A stretch of DNA of 64,000 nt from Craterostigma plantagineum (GCA_027422505.1 JAPQWV010000002.1:30978501-31042500); one strand, 5' to 3'; positions 34,625 to 46,329 are shown, counted from the first letter of the stretch. Made by a program: numbers and translations. The notes: generated from the sequence alone by a model not told the origin.

Positions 34625-35330
34625 ATACGCATGGGGCGTTCTACTTTGCGGCCACAATAAAACTTATTATTATGCATTTATTAACATTGATTAATAAGTT
34701 AACCAACGATTTGGTTCACCAGAATTCCTATTCTTTACTTAATTATATTAAACATTGATTTATCCGTAATTTAAGGTTGATTTAATACTATTTTATATAA
34801 GAAGGGATGTTCCAAACTCCAAAGAATTGACCAAAGGTTGAGGCGAATAAAGCGGTGTTTTGGGTCATATTCTATCGGATTTATATACATTACATATTTA
34901 TTATCATATGTTTAGTTATAAAAAAAAATTGTTGAAGATAATGTTGTGGACATGATAAATGAAAAGATATAAATGTTTCTAATGGAATAACAAGATGTCA
35001 ACCAAGATCATAATTAGACCCATCTTATTATCGACTATAAGACAATCACAAATTTCCAGATAAATTACTCTTACATACATCCTTACTTTCTATCTTAAGC
35101 CCACACAGACATCGATTTTTTTTTCGGAGGGAACCTCTTATTTTTCTAGGAAAGACATCGATATTGAATCCAACCTAATTTTGTTGGAACTATCACGCCC
35201 AAACCACTAACTTTAAGATCTCTTAAATATATAATGAATAATCAATAACATAAATATAATATATAATATGAAACATAAAAAGAAAAAGAAAATACGTTAT
35301 TATCCTAATCCTTTCCTAACACATTTCTCT
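34625..35330. other. Intergenic DNA upstream of the acyltransferase-like gene
   Basis: AT-rich sequence with nothing else recognised. Confidence 0.45.
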
Positions 35331-35346
35331 CTATATATACATATAT
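35331..35346 (+). promoter_or_regulatory. TATA box region of the acyltransferase-like gene
   Basis: CTATATATACATATAT lies about 90 bp before the ATG at 35431, followed by a CA-rich leader and an A/G-rich tract directly before the start codon. Confidence 0.5.
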
Positions 35347-36732
35347 CCATTCACCACCTCCTTAACCTTGACCAACAATACCCATAACAAAGTGCGCATT
35401 AAAAGAAAAAGAAAAAAAAAAGAAAAAAAAATGACAAGAAGCATCATCAGCCGACCGTTAGCTAACACCGAGCAGAACTGGTGCCACGCCGTCGCCTCCG
35501 GCACCGGCGCCACCGCCCTGGCGCTGCAAATCTCGAAACCGCCGGCGCAAACTCAACTAACCCTAAAAAACGTCCTCAGAAAGCTCCTAAATTCACACCC
35601 ATTGCTACGCACTAAGCTCCACTACAATCCCAGTTCCAAAAACTTCACCTTTCTAACATCCTTCGACACCGTCCCCGCCGTCACCCTCCACGGCGAGGAA
35701 GCATCAGCCGCCCTCCTCCTCGGCGGCGGGAACGACGACAGCAGCCCAAACCCAACACAGGCCATCCTCGAACGCGCACTGAACGACAGCGGCGCGTGGG
35801 TCGACTTCGATGCCTTCCCCGGCCGCGGCGGCGCCGACGTCATGTTCGCCGACGTGTACGCCGTTTCCGGCAACGAGTGCGTGGCTGTGCTGAGGCTGCA
35901 CACTGCCGTCTGCGATCGCACCACGGCCGTTTCCCTCCTGAACGAGGTGATGGACTTGGCAGCCGCCGCCGTCGACGATGAGGAGGAGGGACGCAGCATC
36001 GCCGCCGAGGGATGGGTGGGATCCAAGAACGCCGTCTAGGGTAAAATGGGAATTGAGGATTTGGTCCCTAACGGCGTGGGGAAGAAGACTTTTTGGGCTC
36101 ATGGGATGGACATGCTCGGCTACTCCGTGGGCTCGCTTAGGCTGACCAACCTTCCTTTTGCGAGCAACAAAGGGCCGCGGCGGTCGGCGGTGGTTAGGCT
36201 TAGGATTGACCGGCGAACTACGGCGAGGATCCTTCAGGTCAGTTAATTTTGTTGAACATGGGAACGTTGTAATAACTTCGTCTTCTTTTCTTTAGTATCA
36301 TTACTGAAGTATTAAAGCTGACGTAAGATCTTTCTCTCTCCTCCTCGATAGGACAAAAGTGCATTCAATTCAATGACAATGAGCATTTTTCATCTCGCAC
36401 CAAAACTCTTTCTTCGAAATGCTTCATTTATTGCTTCTGACATGGATTTGTCCCGAATTTTTGTTTGAAATCGAATCTAAGCCCTCTTCATTTCTGGTAA
36501 TGCAATCCATGACGTTCGAAGCTTTATTACGAATTGGGAAGTTAATTTGAAATTGAAATTTTTCCAGGGCTGCAAATCGAGAGAGATAAAGCTGTGTGGA
36601 GCTTTATCAGCGGCGGCGTTGATGGCCGCACACGGCAGCTCCGATCACGGCGGCAAGAGAAAGTACGGAATCGTCACTTTAACAGATTGCCGTTCGATCC
36701 TCGAACCATCTCTCTCTACTCATCACTTCGGT

Positions 36733-36734
<2 letters not shown>

Positions 36735-36790
<56 letters not shown>

Positions 36791-36791
36791 T
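36735..36791. repeat. (AC)n(AT)n microsatellite in intron 2 of the acyltransferase-like gene
   Basis: About 30 bp of AC repeats pass directly into AT repeats, five bases after the 5' splice site. Confidence 0.9.
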
Positions 36792-37100
36792 ATAGACTTA
36801 TATTTATTTGTTTAGTTATGGATATCTGGAGTTAGAAACTGACAATATAATAAGTTCGAATTCGAACCGAGGCCGTCTATATTTTTAATGGTAATTTCAA
36901 GACAGTAAATTTCAAGGTAAACAATTGGTGAACAGGAAATTTTAAAATCAAAGCAATTGTATAGACATTAAATTTCGAAATACGGTCTTAAATTGTCTCA
37001 ATTTAAAACTCGTTGTCCTAAAATGACAACCTCTAATTTCGTTGTCCTCAAATTACCTCAATTTTGAAACACATCCTCCTAAAATTACAGTCATTTCATC

Positions 37101-38017
37101 CAGGCCCGTAGCTCACGAAGTCGGGACCTGAGGCGATCCTCGAAATTCGGGCCCTAAATTTTTTTATGTAATTTTTTAAATAACATGCGTAGCTAACATA
37201 AATTTAACAGTAAATGTAAGTTATTTAAACCGTAAATTAAAAACCATCTAGGTGTTTATAAGCATGGTTCGCCGTCGCGGATGCGGACGGCGATGCAGAA
37301 GCGAGCGATACAGATACGTTGCATTGTCGAGACGCAGTTGCGGACGATACGCACGTTTCTTAAAAAATGTAAAATATATCAGTTTCTTTGCAACTATACT
37401 AGATTATATTTGTAAAGAGGTTAAAAACTCATAATAAGTTTATATCACAATTCACATATGTATATTACAAAATTTTCTATTATATTATTACATATATTTC
37501 AAAAGTTTCTATTATATTACATATATTACAAATATTTTGAAAATTATTACTAGTATTAAAAAAGTCATTAAGAAAAAATGGAAAATAATACAAGTCAAAC
37601 ATCAATAAGCATGTTCAAACGCGTAATTCAATAAAGTTAAACATTTAAATAATAGAACTATAAGACTATCATAATATCTAGACTAATAATAAAGTATTTA
37701 ACGAGATAAATAAACTTTCAAGCTGTTCCCTTTTTTTAAACTTCATTTACATTGTTTAATGTATTTGGACAATATATGTTATTTTTTATATTCTAACTAA
37801 CAAAGGCTTGTTAAAAACTGGGCCAAACATTTGAAAAGTCCAAGAACCATAAACTAGAATACATCTACCTCACGACACCTAATTAAAAAGTTATGGACGA
37901 GATATATCCAACCGCGACGATATATATACATATAGGTATGATAAATTTTTTTTGGGCCCCTTCGAAAGTTGGGCCCGAGGCGACCGCCTCACTGGCCTTA
38001 TGGAAGCTACGGCCCTA
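37101..38017. mobile_element. hAT-like element in intron 2 of the acyltransferase-like gene
   Basis: The left end CAGGCCCGTAGCTCACGAAG and the right end (complement TAGGGCCGTAGCTTCCATAA) are inverted repeats. Eight-bp flanks ATTTCATC (37093-37100) and TTTTCATC (38018-38025) differ at one base. A related copy, reversed, is at 43442-43956. A GC-rich patch at 37262-37350 may be a nested insertion. Confidence 0.75.
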
Positions 38018-39129
38018 TTTTCATCTAATTGTTCTTCAAAGCGCTTCATTATTTAAATTTATTGTACTAAAATTTGCGGAAATCAATTCAAATTTGAGGA
38101 CACTAGATTTCAAAATATTACCACTAATTATCTTTCAATTGCCTCAATTTGAAACATACTGTCATCAATTCAAACCTGTAATTTAGTTTTGTCCCCAAAT
38201 TACTTCAATTTTTGAAATCTATTTGTCCGAAAATTACGACCATTTATCATTTATGTGCGCTTCAAACTGCTTCATTTTAAACCTAATGACCTAAAATTGA
38301 AGTCATCAAAATAAGCTAGTACATTCTGCGCACTCTACGCGTGTGCTTAAAAATATAGTTATGTTTATGTTAATTCAATTTTGATTACAATACTTAATAC
38401 GTAATAGATGAAATATGGTTTCCAACATATAAATGAAAACTAATGTGTTGGGGTATAACTACAATAAGTAAAAGTTCAGAAGTTGAACGATAATTTGTTA
38501 AATTAATTGAATTTCAAATAGATGGACTAAATTGCAAATAAAATGATGGACCAAATTGACAGTTTCAGTCACCCTAAAACCTTTATATAATATAATAGAT
38601 GCTTGTATAATGTCAACCACATCAATAACTAACCCTAATAATCAGTTGCTCACTAATAAAACCATGTAACAATAAATCTATAGGGTTCTACCACTCGGCG
38701 ATCATCAACACCCACACAGTAAGAGGCTCCGAGAACTTCTGGTCCCTAGCCGATAACTGCTACTCCGAATACCTACGTTCCAAGAACCGAAACCTTCACT
38801 TCACTGACATGGACGACCTAAACTTCCTCATGAAAAGGGCCATTGAAAACCCTAGTTTGACCCCATCTTCGTCCCTGAGGTCTTCCCTGATCAGCGTATT
38901 CGAAGACACGGTGGTCGATAATTCCAGTCGCCTTCAAAAGAAGGTCCGCGTGGAGGACTACTTAGGGTGCGCCTCGGTACACGGTATTGGGCCCTCCCTC
39001 GGGATTTTCGACACGGTTAGGGACGGGGAACTGGATTGCACGTTCGTGTATCCCTCGCCGCTCCATTCGAGGGAGCAAATTCGCGATTTCGTCGATCGTA
39101 TGAAGGGGATTCTCGTGAATTCAGATTGA

Positions 39130-39726
39130 TGATTGTGCATGTGGGATGGCTATTTGTTATTATTGTCTATTTTAAGCTTGGAGTTATGTTATCTGAGGTG
39201 AAGCTGTGCATGGAATTTTTATATAATCTATACTATTATATGAAGCCTCATGGTTTGATGTAAGCTACCATAAAATTGGTGATTAATTTTATCAATTAAA
39301 AAACCCACTGCCTTCAGTTAATTATTATTTTATCCCTCTATTTTTAGTTAAGATTACCAATTTATATTTGGGTGTGCAAAACATCCTAGTTACATTTATC
39401 GTCCATAGCAAAACTTGGCAATTTAATTGATTGACTATTGCCACAATAATTGAGTAGAAACGACGTAAAAATGGTGTAAATGAGTTGAACTCAGGGTAAT
39501 GTTTTTAGGCTTGAGATAACTCGTATATATTTTCGAGTTCGAGCTCGTTGAAAAGCTTGAGGTTTTAAGCTCTAAATTTCTTAAGTAAGATTAAGAAAAT
39601 AGAAAAATAGATTCTTTAGAACAATCATGACGGAGAGCTCGAACTCGACAGTCATGAACTCGAACTAACTCATCAAACTCATCGATTCGATTTATGTTCA
39701 ACCCTAAACCCAAAGTGACCAATAGG
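39130..39726. other. 3' flank of the acyltransferase-like gene and intergenic DNA
   Basis: No gene or element recognised. A plant polyadenylation region presumably lies in the first 200 bp. Confidence 0.45.
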
Positions 39727-39924
39727 CGGTGGCGGAGCCAGCAGTTTAATTTAGTGGGGTCCACTCGAATTGGATCCCAGACCCTATATTTTAGAAAAAT
39801 TTCATTGAGGTTCTTGTATTGTATTTTTCTTTAATTTCAACCCCTAACACGAAAAATTTACCTTATATAAATACTAAAAAAAGTAATTCCAGTGGAGTCA
39901 TGGTCCTCGGTGGCTCCACCACTG
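39727..39924. mobile_element. hAT MITE (198 bp) with perfect 8-bp target duplication
   Basis: The ends CGGTGGCGGAGCCAGC and GGTGGCTCCACCACTG are inverted repeats with a few mismatches. Both flanks read CCAATAGG (39719-39726 and 39925-39932). Confidence 0.9.
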
Positions 39925-39948
39925 CCAATAGGAAATGAGAACTGCATC

Positions 39949-41425
39949 CACTACACAAAAGTTCCTCAGTAGCGACGGAACGTGCGACGACATTTCCGTC
40001 GCTTTATTTTGCGACGGCACTTAGCGACCAAAATATAGTAGCTAAAAATTAGCGACGGTATTTCCGTCGGTAAAAGTCAACTCTTTGAAAATACTGAAAT
40101 CGAGTCAGAACACGTATTTAGCGACGGAAATTTCAAACTGTTTTACCGTAGCTAATATTAACGACGGAAAATCGGTCGCAAATTTGCGACGGTATTTCGG
40201 TCCTAAAATTCCGTTGCCTATTTGCGACGGAACATCCATCGCTAAATAATATCCGACGGAAAATCCGTCGCAAACGAGTTGCAACCACCAAACCTGTCAG
40301 ATATTTGCGACCAATATTCCGTCGGAACTGTTTGCGACCAAAACTCCGTCGCAAAAAAAATGAGCGCCAAATGAAAAAGTTGAAGTCGCCTCGAAAGTCG
40401 AAATAAACTTTTTTCTTTTTCCCCACACCAACTTTTTCTCTTATCTCGTTTTTCTTCTCGTCTTCTTCCTTATTCTTCCTTTATCTGTCTTCATTTTTTC
40501 TTAATCTTCTTCCTTCTTCTTTTCGATCTTTTTACTTCCGGTTTTTTTCTCTTTTCAGCTGCTCCAAGGTTGCCATGGGAAAGGATGCTGGCTGATCTGG
40601 CGGCCTTTTGGTCCATGGTGGCAGATCCGGCGGCGACAAACTTGGCGGTGGCGGATCTGGCGGCGACGACGGGCTGCTCGGCGGTGGCCGGCGATGGACT
40701 ACGACCCGAGGCGGCGACGGGCTGCGTCAGATCTGGGTTTGGTGGTGCTAGGCGGCGCTGTACTTCGACTGGGGGCCGGCGACGGGCTGCTCCAATCTGG
40801 ACGTGGCGGTGTTGGGGGCCAACAAGTTGGGTTAGATCTGGGCGAGGTGGTGCTAGGCGGCGCTGGACAAGACCGGGCTGCGGCGGCGAGAGGCTAGGAC
40901 GGTCTGCGGCGGCGACAGGCTTGGACGTGATCCGCCGGATTTGGAAGTGGTGGTGTTGAGCTGGGACGGGCTGCGTTAGATCTGGTCGTGGTGGTGCTAG
41001 GCGGCGACGACGGCGGTGGTGCTCGTTTGGGGATGGGTTTTGGCCGCCTGGTTCCGGCAACGGGATCTGGCCGCTTTTTTTTTTTATTTTTTCAGGTGAA
41101 TTTTTGCGACGGAAGTCCGTCGCAAAGATTATTTTTTTTATTTGATGTTCTTCTTTTTGCGACGGATCTTCCGTCGTTTAGTTGTCGCAAAGTACAGCGA
41201 CGAATTTTACTGACTGTCGCAAATATCTGCGACGCGTATTCCGTCGCACCTTAGCGACGGCTCCTCCATCGGAGAAATTTTTGCGACGACTTTTGCGACG
41301 GCGACTTTTTTCCAACGGGCGTTTTTGCTACGACTCCTCCCCGTCGCTATTCCGTCGCAAATTACCTGTTAGCGACCATATTGGGACTATATCGTCCGTA
41401 GCTAATTGAACCTTTTTTTGTAGTC
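39949..41425. mobile_element. CACTA (En/Spm) non-autonomous transposon with GC-rich core
   Basis: It begins CACTACACAAAAG and ends CTTTTTTTGTAGT plus one changed base. The 3-bp flanks ATC at 39946-39948 and 41426-41428 fit a CACTA target duplication. Both subterminal regions hold many copies of GCGACGGAA and its complement, the usual CACTA transposase-binding repeats. The core at about 40560-41070 is unusually GC-rich with repeated GGCGGCGACGGGCTGC-like units and an upstream CT-rich tract. No transposase is present. Confidence 0.92.
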
Positions 41426-41428
41426 ATC

Positions 41429-42000
41429 AAATATATGTCATTAAACGTAATTTTTTTTTTAAATTCCGTGTTCCGTACTCAATATGCTACGGATTTATTC
41501 CATATATTTGAAGATGAAGCCTAATCTTCGAGGCCATATAAAAATGTTTAACTTCACCCAACAACGTAAACCATGGGATTTTAACGTGACTTACTGGTAA
41601 CAATATATCCCTTTTTGGTGAAATTATGTGGTGGAAGATAATTTTTTCCTCTGACTAAGAGTATATCTTTAGTAAATCGACTTGCATCACATACTTTGGA
41701 GAGGAATATAAAAAAGCAACATAGAAGAAGATTTCTAAGCTAACTTTCCTTGAAGAGAGTACAACATTCCGAACCATTTTCCCTCTAACTTAACAGTGGT
41801 AATAACATTTTTGCATGTCTCAGATATCTCCTTTCGCTAGCAACATCGATCTGTTACTACAACGCAGTTCTAATTAATTTCTAGATGTGCCCAAGAAAAT
41901 TCGATGATCAACTACTACACACTGCATATACTACTACCCAAATCTTGTCTTTGCTTCTCTAATATGCATATATATATATATATATATATTATATGATAGT
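41429..42000. other. 3' flank of the SAUR gene, no gene seen
   Basis: AT-rich sequence including a TA run at about 41968-41991. Nothing else recognised. Confidence 0.5.
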
Positions 42001-42393
42001 CTAAACAAGCTCCTCAAGCAAATCTCCGAAATCAAATCGGCCGGCGCAGCACTCCACGGCGTTCAGCACCTCCCTGAAAGCGTCGGCGGTGCACGGCACC
42101 AATAGGCGGCCGCGCCGCCGCTCGAGCCCACCAAGGCGGTCGTCGTAGGCCTTCTCCATCAGAATCTTGAAAAGAGGGTGTGATAGGTAATGGGTCGGAA
42201 CTACGAACCTCTCTCTATCCTCGCCTACGTAGATGGCGAACGTCCCCTGCGGCGTCGCCGTCGTTTTGGCCGACGGCGACGACGATGGCGATGTTAGGGG
42301 TTCTCTGTCGTCGATCGCCGGCGGTGGCTTGGTGTTGATTTTGGAGACTTTCTTGGCGAGTTTTTTCACTGAGTCGAGCCTTTTTCCGAGCAT
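42001..42393 (-). CDS. SAUR: SAUR family protein (130 aa)
   Basis: A single-exon gene, as usual for SAURs. Residues 50-87 carry the SAUR core (GTFAIYVGEDRERFVVP then THYLSHPLFKILMEKAYDD), and the C-terminus has the conserved LVPCTADAFREVLNAVECC segment. The N-terminus is basic (MLGKRLDSVKKLAKKV), the middle is rich in Pro/Ser/Thr. Length is normal for the family. SAUR proteins inhibit PP2C.D phosphatases at the plasma membrane and so promote proton-pump activity and cell expansion; many are auxin-induced. That role is family knowledge. It most resembles the SAUR71/72/76 type, but subclass is uncertain. Confidence 0.95.
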   Translation of the reverse strand: MLGKRLDSVKKLAKKVSKINTKPPPAIDDREPLTSPSSSPSAKTTATPQGTFAIYVGEDRERFVVPTHYLSHPLFKILMEKAYDDRLGGLERRRGRLLVPCTADAFREVLNAVECCAGRFDFGDLLEELV

Positions 42394-43441
42394 TTTATTT
42401 GTCTGGGAAAATGGAAAGAACTGATAATTCGAGGAAATGGTGTAGGGTTATTTGTAGTGTTGGGAAAGGTAAGAACTAATTTATTGTTTTTATTATTAGG
42501 CTTGAATATTTTTTAGTCTTTATATTTGGGGGTTGACAATTTTAAAATAAAAAGTTTTAAAATTGAAATAATTTGATGATACATAAATTAAAGTTTAGGC
42601 TTAGCACGTTCGATGCATTTGTATTATTTTAATAATATTAAATAACTTGGTGAATATTTAATTTAAATAATAATTTTGTTTAATATTTTACGGCATGTTG
42701 TAACTAACATGAAATTAACATACCATATAATAGTTACTATGTGTTGATCTCGCTTAATATAATAGAAGATAGATATTGTAATTGGAGGATATAAACAATT
42801 TGAGGATATAAGTTCAAAATTGAAGCAATTTAAGAACAATAAATTCTATTTTAGCATTAAATGCCCTTAAGTTGCTCTATTATTTTCCTAAAATTATGAA
42901 TCCGTTAATTTTAGGTGTCATTATATCTCCGTTATACCGAATATACACATGAAAAAAAAAAATTAATGGTTAATATTGTTGTTATTGTTATTATTAAATG
43001 TTTTGAAAACATGCCTGCATGATTGTTGTTCGCCATTTGTTGTTGAGTGCGTTGGGGCTTGAGGATTTCATTAATTTATTTTGCTTGACTTGTGAATAAT
43101 ATATTCGACGGACATTTGTATTATTATATTAACCGATTCGGCCTGCTTTTTTTTTTTTTTTCAGAGTTTAGTTACTCAATAATTGCGAGCTGGTATGTGG
43201 TTTTTCGTCCTTTCTATTCAACTATAATTTATTTTTCCATGGTTCTGCATGGGCGTGAAATATTCATTGATTTTCTAACAAGGAGAATTTAAATCCATTG
43301 TATTGTTGTTTTGTCCTTACTACTTGGGAATCTCTACCTACCCAACCTTCTCTTGGTTTTTTTTAAACATTACATGAGACTCACTCTCCGGATACTAGTT
43401 ACACTTACCTAAATCTTTTTTTTTTACATCGGGTTTAAATG
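42394..43441. other. Intergenic DNA upstream of the SAUR gene
   Basis: AT-rich sequence. The first 200-400 bp should contain the SAUR promoter; no clear TATA or auxin-response element was picked out. Nothing else recognised. Confidence 0.45.
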
Positions 43442-43956
43442 TACGGTTTGTAGTCATGTAAAGCCAACGAGGTGATCGCCTCGGGCCCAGTTTGGAAGGG
43501 TTGTCTGTACCTATATATACATGTATAATATGCCAAAATTATGTTATTTTTTGTACGGCATAAAAAATAGTGATTGAGCTTAGAAGAAAAAAAAGTAAGG
43601 TGGTCGTATCTCATATATAACTTGAGATGATCTTTTAAATTTTTTTTTTTTTTTTACGTTTTTAATCAAATCTTGTCAAACTTCAAAGAAAATTCATACC
43701 CTCAACAGATCAACACAAACACTATTTTGTGCAAGTGACTTATTTGCATAGGATTAGAAATGTTGACGACAGAAAAAAAAGTAGACATATAAATGGATTA
43801 TGCATATTTTTGTATAAGTTTTATAAAGTAGTTGCATATACTGTTTAAATTCAAGTTACATGCGTTGTTACAAATCTTATTTTGAAAAAATTACTTAATA
43901 AGGTCCGAGGCCTGAATTCGCTTCATCTCCGGACTTCTTCAGCTACGGATGTGCTG
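43442..43956. mobile_element. hAT-like element related to 37101-38017, reversed
   Basis: The left end carries GATCGCCTCGGGCCCAGTTT, matching the reverse complement of the right end of the other copy. The right end carries AGCTACGGA near 43942. It is shorter by internal deletion. No target duplication is clear. Confidence 0.6.
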
Positions 43957-44005
43957 TATTGTCTTTTTATTTTATATAGACACAAATACTGCCAACTTTG
44001 GTGAC

Positions 44006-44392
44006 TAGTACCGTCAATTGGGCCCGTGGCCCGCGGGCTGTCATTTCTCAGGCCCGTCAGGGGGCAGGCCTATGCGGGAAAGTCCCCACGGGCCGCGGGT
44101 AGGCCGGCCGGCAATTATAATATGGTATTTATTTATTAAATATTGATATATAAATAAATTATATAGGTATGTTAGTATTTTTAGTTCCGATTTGTAATTT
44201 ACTCAAATTTAACAATATAAGTAAGTTATTATTACGAGATTAGATTTGATTAGAATTAATTTCGAGCTTAAATGTTTAATTTTTATTGTTTATCTATATT
44301 TTTTGAATTTTTCTTTTTTTTTCTTTTAAATTTTTAATTTTTATGTTTTTGAATTTTTTATTTTTTATTTTTAAATTTGTATGACAGCTCTA
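44006..44392. mobile_element. hAT MITE (387 bp)
   Basis: The left end TAGTACCGTCAATTGGG and the right end TATGACAGCTCTA form short inverted repeats. Eight-bp flanks TTGGTGAC (43998-44005) and TCGGTGAC (44393-44400) differ at one base. A GGCCCGCGGG-rich palindromic patch lies near the left end. Confidence 0.75.
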
Positions 44393-44438
44393 TCGGTGAC
44401 CCATGAATGGCTCGAAAAGCATACGACTATTATTATAA

Positions 44439-45378
44439 CGGCTCGTTTGATACCCGTGTATACAGGGGTATCACGTGGGTATCATTAAATTTGCACTTGT
44501 TTGTTATCTTTGTAACCATATACAAGGCGGGTATATCAATACACACCTATTACACGTAAATCATTTATAAGCCTTGCTTAAACATACCCATCTCACATAT
44601 GATTATACGTTTTGGTCATTTTAATTTTGCCCTCATCCTTTCTCCAATAATTTCCAACAGACAAAATCGAATTTCTCTGCAATTTCATCAGCGACTCTCG
44701 CACATATCGAACTGAGGGGGCGCCGCACGCTTTGAGGGCCGGCCATTGTTGAGCTTCGGGGAGATCGAACTCTCGTGCCCTAATTTGTTGTGCCATTCCG
44801 TCAATTTCCTCCGTCTCCCGGAGCCAAAGGTCAATCAAGCCGTTAAATCTGACCCCAATGACTGGTAAGAAGAACACACGCCGATTCTTTAAAAATGAGA
44901 AGAATCAATTCCTCAAGATTGTATCTTTAGCTCAACTGTGATTTGGGAGTAGTTGAATTTCATCGAATTATCTTGAATTACAGTTATGGGTTGGCTTCGT
45001 ACGCAAAAATTCTCTGGGATGCTGAGGACGACGACGAAGTAGAGGAGCAGCAAAAAAGCCATTACGATGGAACTCTTCTTACAAAGATGGATCTGCTATG
45101 CTCTTACAGCAAGAATCTCACGCGAAGAAGATGAACTTTTTCTTTTTTTTAGGACGAATATTTTTTTATTATATAAGGGCAATATTGTCATTTACTTATA
45201 TTTAACTTTCCTATACACATCTCAAACACATCTATTAAACATAATTTATATTATTACACAAATAATTAATACACACATATCAAACATGTTAAAATACACA
45301 ATCAACAAAATCTTTGTATAGCCATACACAAATAACTTATACCCATGAAATATATAAACATGGATATCAAACGAGCCC
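44439..45378. mobile_element. PIF/Harbinger-like element (940 bp)
   Basis: The left end CGGCTCGTTTGATA and the right end TATCAAACGAGCCC are inverted repeats with one mismatch. Both flanks are TAA (44436-44438 and 45379-45381), the PIF/Harbinger target. It has no transposase. Two internal stretches of non-AT-rich, exon-like sequence (44593-44877 minus; 44943-45134 plus) may be captured host DNA. Confidence 0.8.
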
Positions 45379-45381
45379 TAA

Positions 45382-46035
45382 TGGGCAAAAGAATATCATT
45401 TCATTTAGTAAGTACGCAACGGACGGCTTTGACTATTTATAATAAGATAATTTTTTTTAATACTTGATTTACGGAAGGAGAAAATTGACTTAGGCCCGCT
45501 TAATAAAATATTGCCCAAGGTTTCAATTTCAACCCAATAAGGACAACATTCGCGCCATTATTTCGTTTCCAGCCCATTATCTTTTGCATTTCATATGTTA
45601 GTTTTATCGTTTCACTTAATTCCAGTTATGCAAGATCAGTTGATTCTCGTTTTGGGTTGTTCTGGGAATTAGATAAATCAATTTCTGGTACAATCCATGT
45701 GAATCGAAGTTGTTTTGTTGTCTTATTGTTTCCTTACAGATCTGAGATGATCGTTGAATAAGTCACCTTCTAATGGAAGCTTGTGTGTCTGTCCTGGAAA
45801 TTAGATAAATCACTCTCTGTAAATATATGTGAAATTGTGAATCGAATGCATTCTATTGTCATGTTGCTTCCTTCCATAGTATGTTTGAGATGAATGCTGC
45901 TTAAATTATTGTCTTACGGAAGCTTGTGAGTTGCTAGGTTGTCTGACTTAAAAAACGAAAGGATGCTCTGTTTTTCTTTTATTTTCCTGAGAATCTAGCT
46001 CAAAACTTCAACGAAAGTTCTCGTTGTTTTTTCAG
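45382..46035. other. Region upstream of the SmG exons
   Basis: GGCCCA-like and GCCCAT motifs at 45493-45580 and CTCT-rich leader-like sequence suggest an old promoter and 5' intron. The expected first coding exon of SmG was not found. Confidence 0.4.
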
Positions 46036-46329
46036 TAAAGCTTAATGCCAATCGCATGGTAGTAGGGACCCTTCGTGGGTTCGATCAGTTCATGAATCTC
46101 GTGATCGACAACACAGGGGGAGTGAATGGAGATGAGAAAACTGACATAGGAATGGTGGTATGTATTCTATTCTATCTACTATCAGCTTCAAGTATCTTCA
46201 TCAAATTGGTAGTTCCATTACATCTCATAGATTGTGTGATGTTTTTGCAAATGCTCAAATTTGCAGGTTATTAGAGGGAACAGCGTTGTCACGGTTGAAG
46301 CCCTCGAGCCAATTAGTCGACCGCAATGA
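46036..46329 (+). pseudogene. Small nuclear ribonucleoprotein G (SmG), first coding exon missing
   Basis: Exons 46036-46157 and 46267-46329 join in frame and match the last ~58 residues of plant SmG: KLNANRMVVGTLRGFDQFMN, then the Sm2 region VIRGNSVVTVEALEPISRP. The Sm1 core is partly present. The family's ~20 N-terminal residues, normally on their own exon, were not seen in the ~650 bp upstream or in the PIF element before it. SmG is one of seven proteins of the Sm ring on spliceosomal snRNAs. This copy is probably a truncated duplicate; a distant or diverged first exon cannot be excluded. Confidence 0.8.

Larger units (their letters stand above)
35431..39129 (+). pseudogene. Condensation-type CoA acyltransferase-like gene with an in-frame stop
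   Basis: Exons 35431-36237, 36568-36730 and 38684-39129 join in frame over 472 codons. The start ATGACAAGAAGC is preferred over an in-frame ATG at 35368 that would add a Lys-rich leader. The N-terminal half (RPLANTEQNWCHAVASGTGA, LNSHPLLRTKL, LRLHTAVCDR) and C-terminal half (FWAHGMDMLGYSVGSLRLTN, KLCGALSAAALMAAH, GSENFWSLADNC) fit the plant family related to condensation domains and BAHD-like acyltransferases. The catalytic HHxxxDG box reads HTAVCDR, so the second His is Thr. A TAG at 36037-36039 (codon 203) interrupts the frame, which resumes at once. Either the allele is null or this base is a sequencing error. GC-rich exon 1 contrasts with its AT-rich surroundings. Confidence 0.8.

Noticed and set aside
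35622..36102. Two minus-strand frames over exon 1 of the acyltransferase-like gene
   Set aside because: Shadows of a GC-rich coding exon; the plus strand carries the family motifs.
37252..37434. 60-codon Arg-rich frame in intron 2 of the acyltransferase-like gene
   Set aside because: Lies inside a hAT-like element and reflects a GC-rich patch, not a gene.
40491..41060. 189- and 129-codon frames in the CACTA core
   Set aside because: Low-complexity GC-rich repeats with no domain; open on both strands because of composition.
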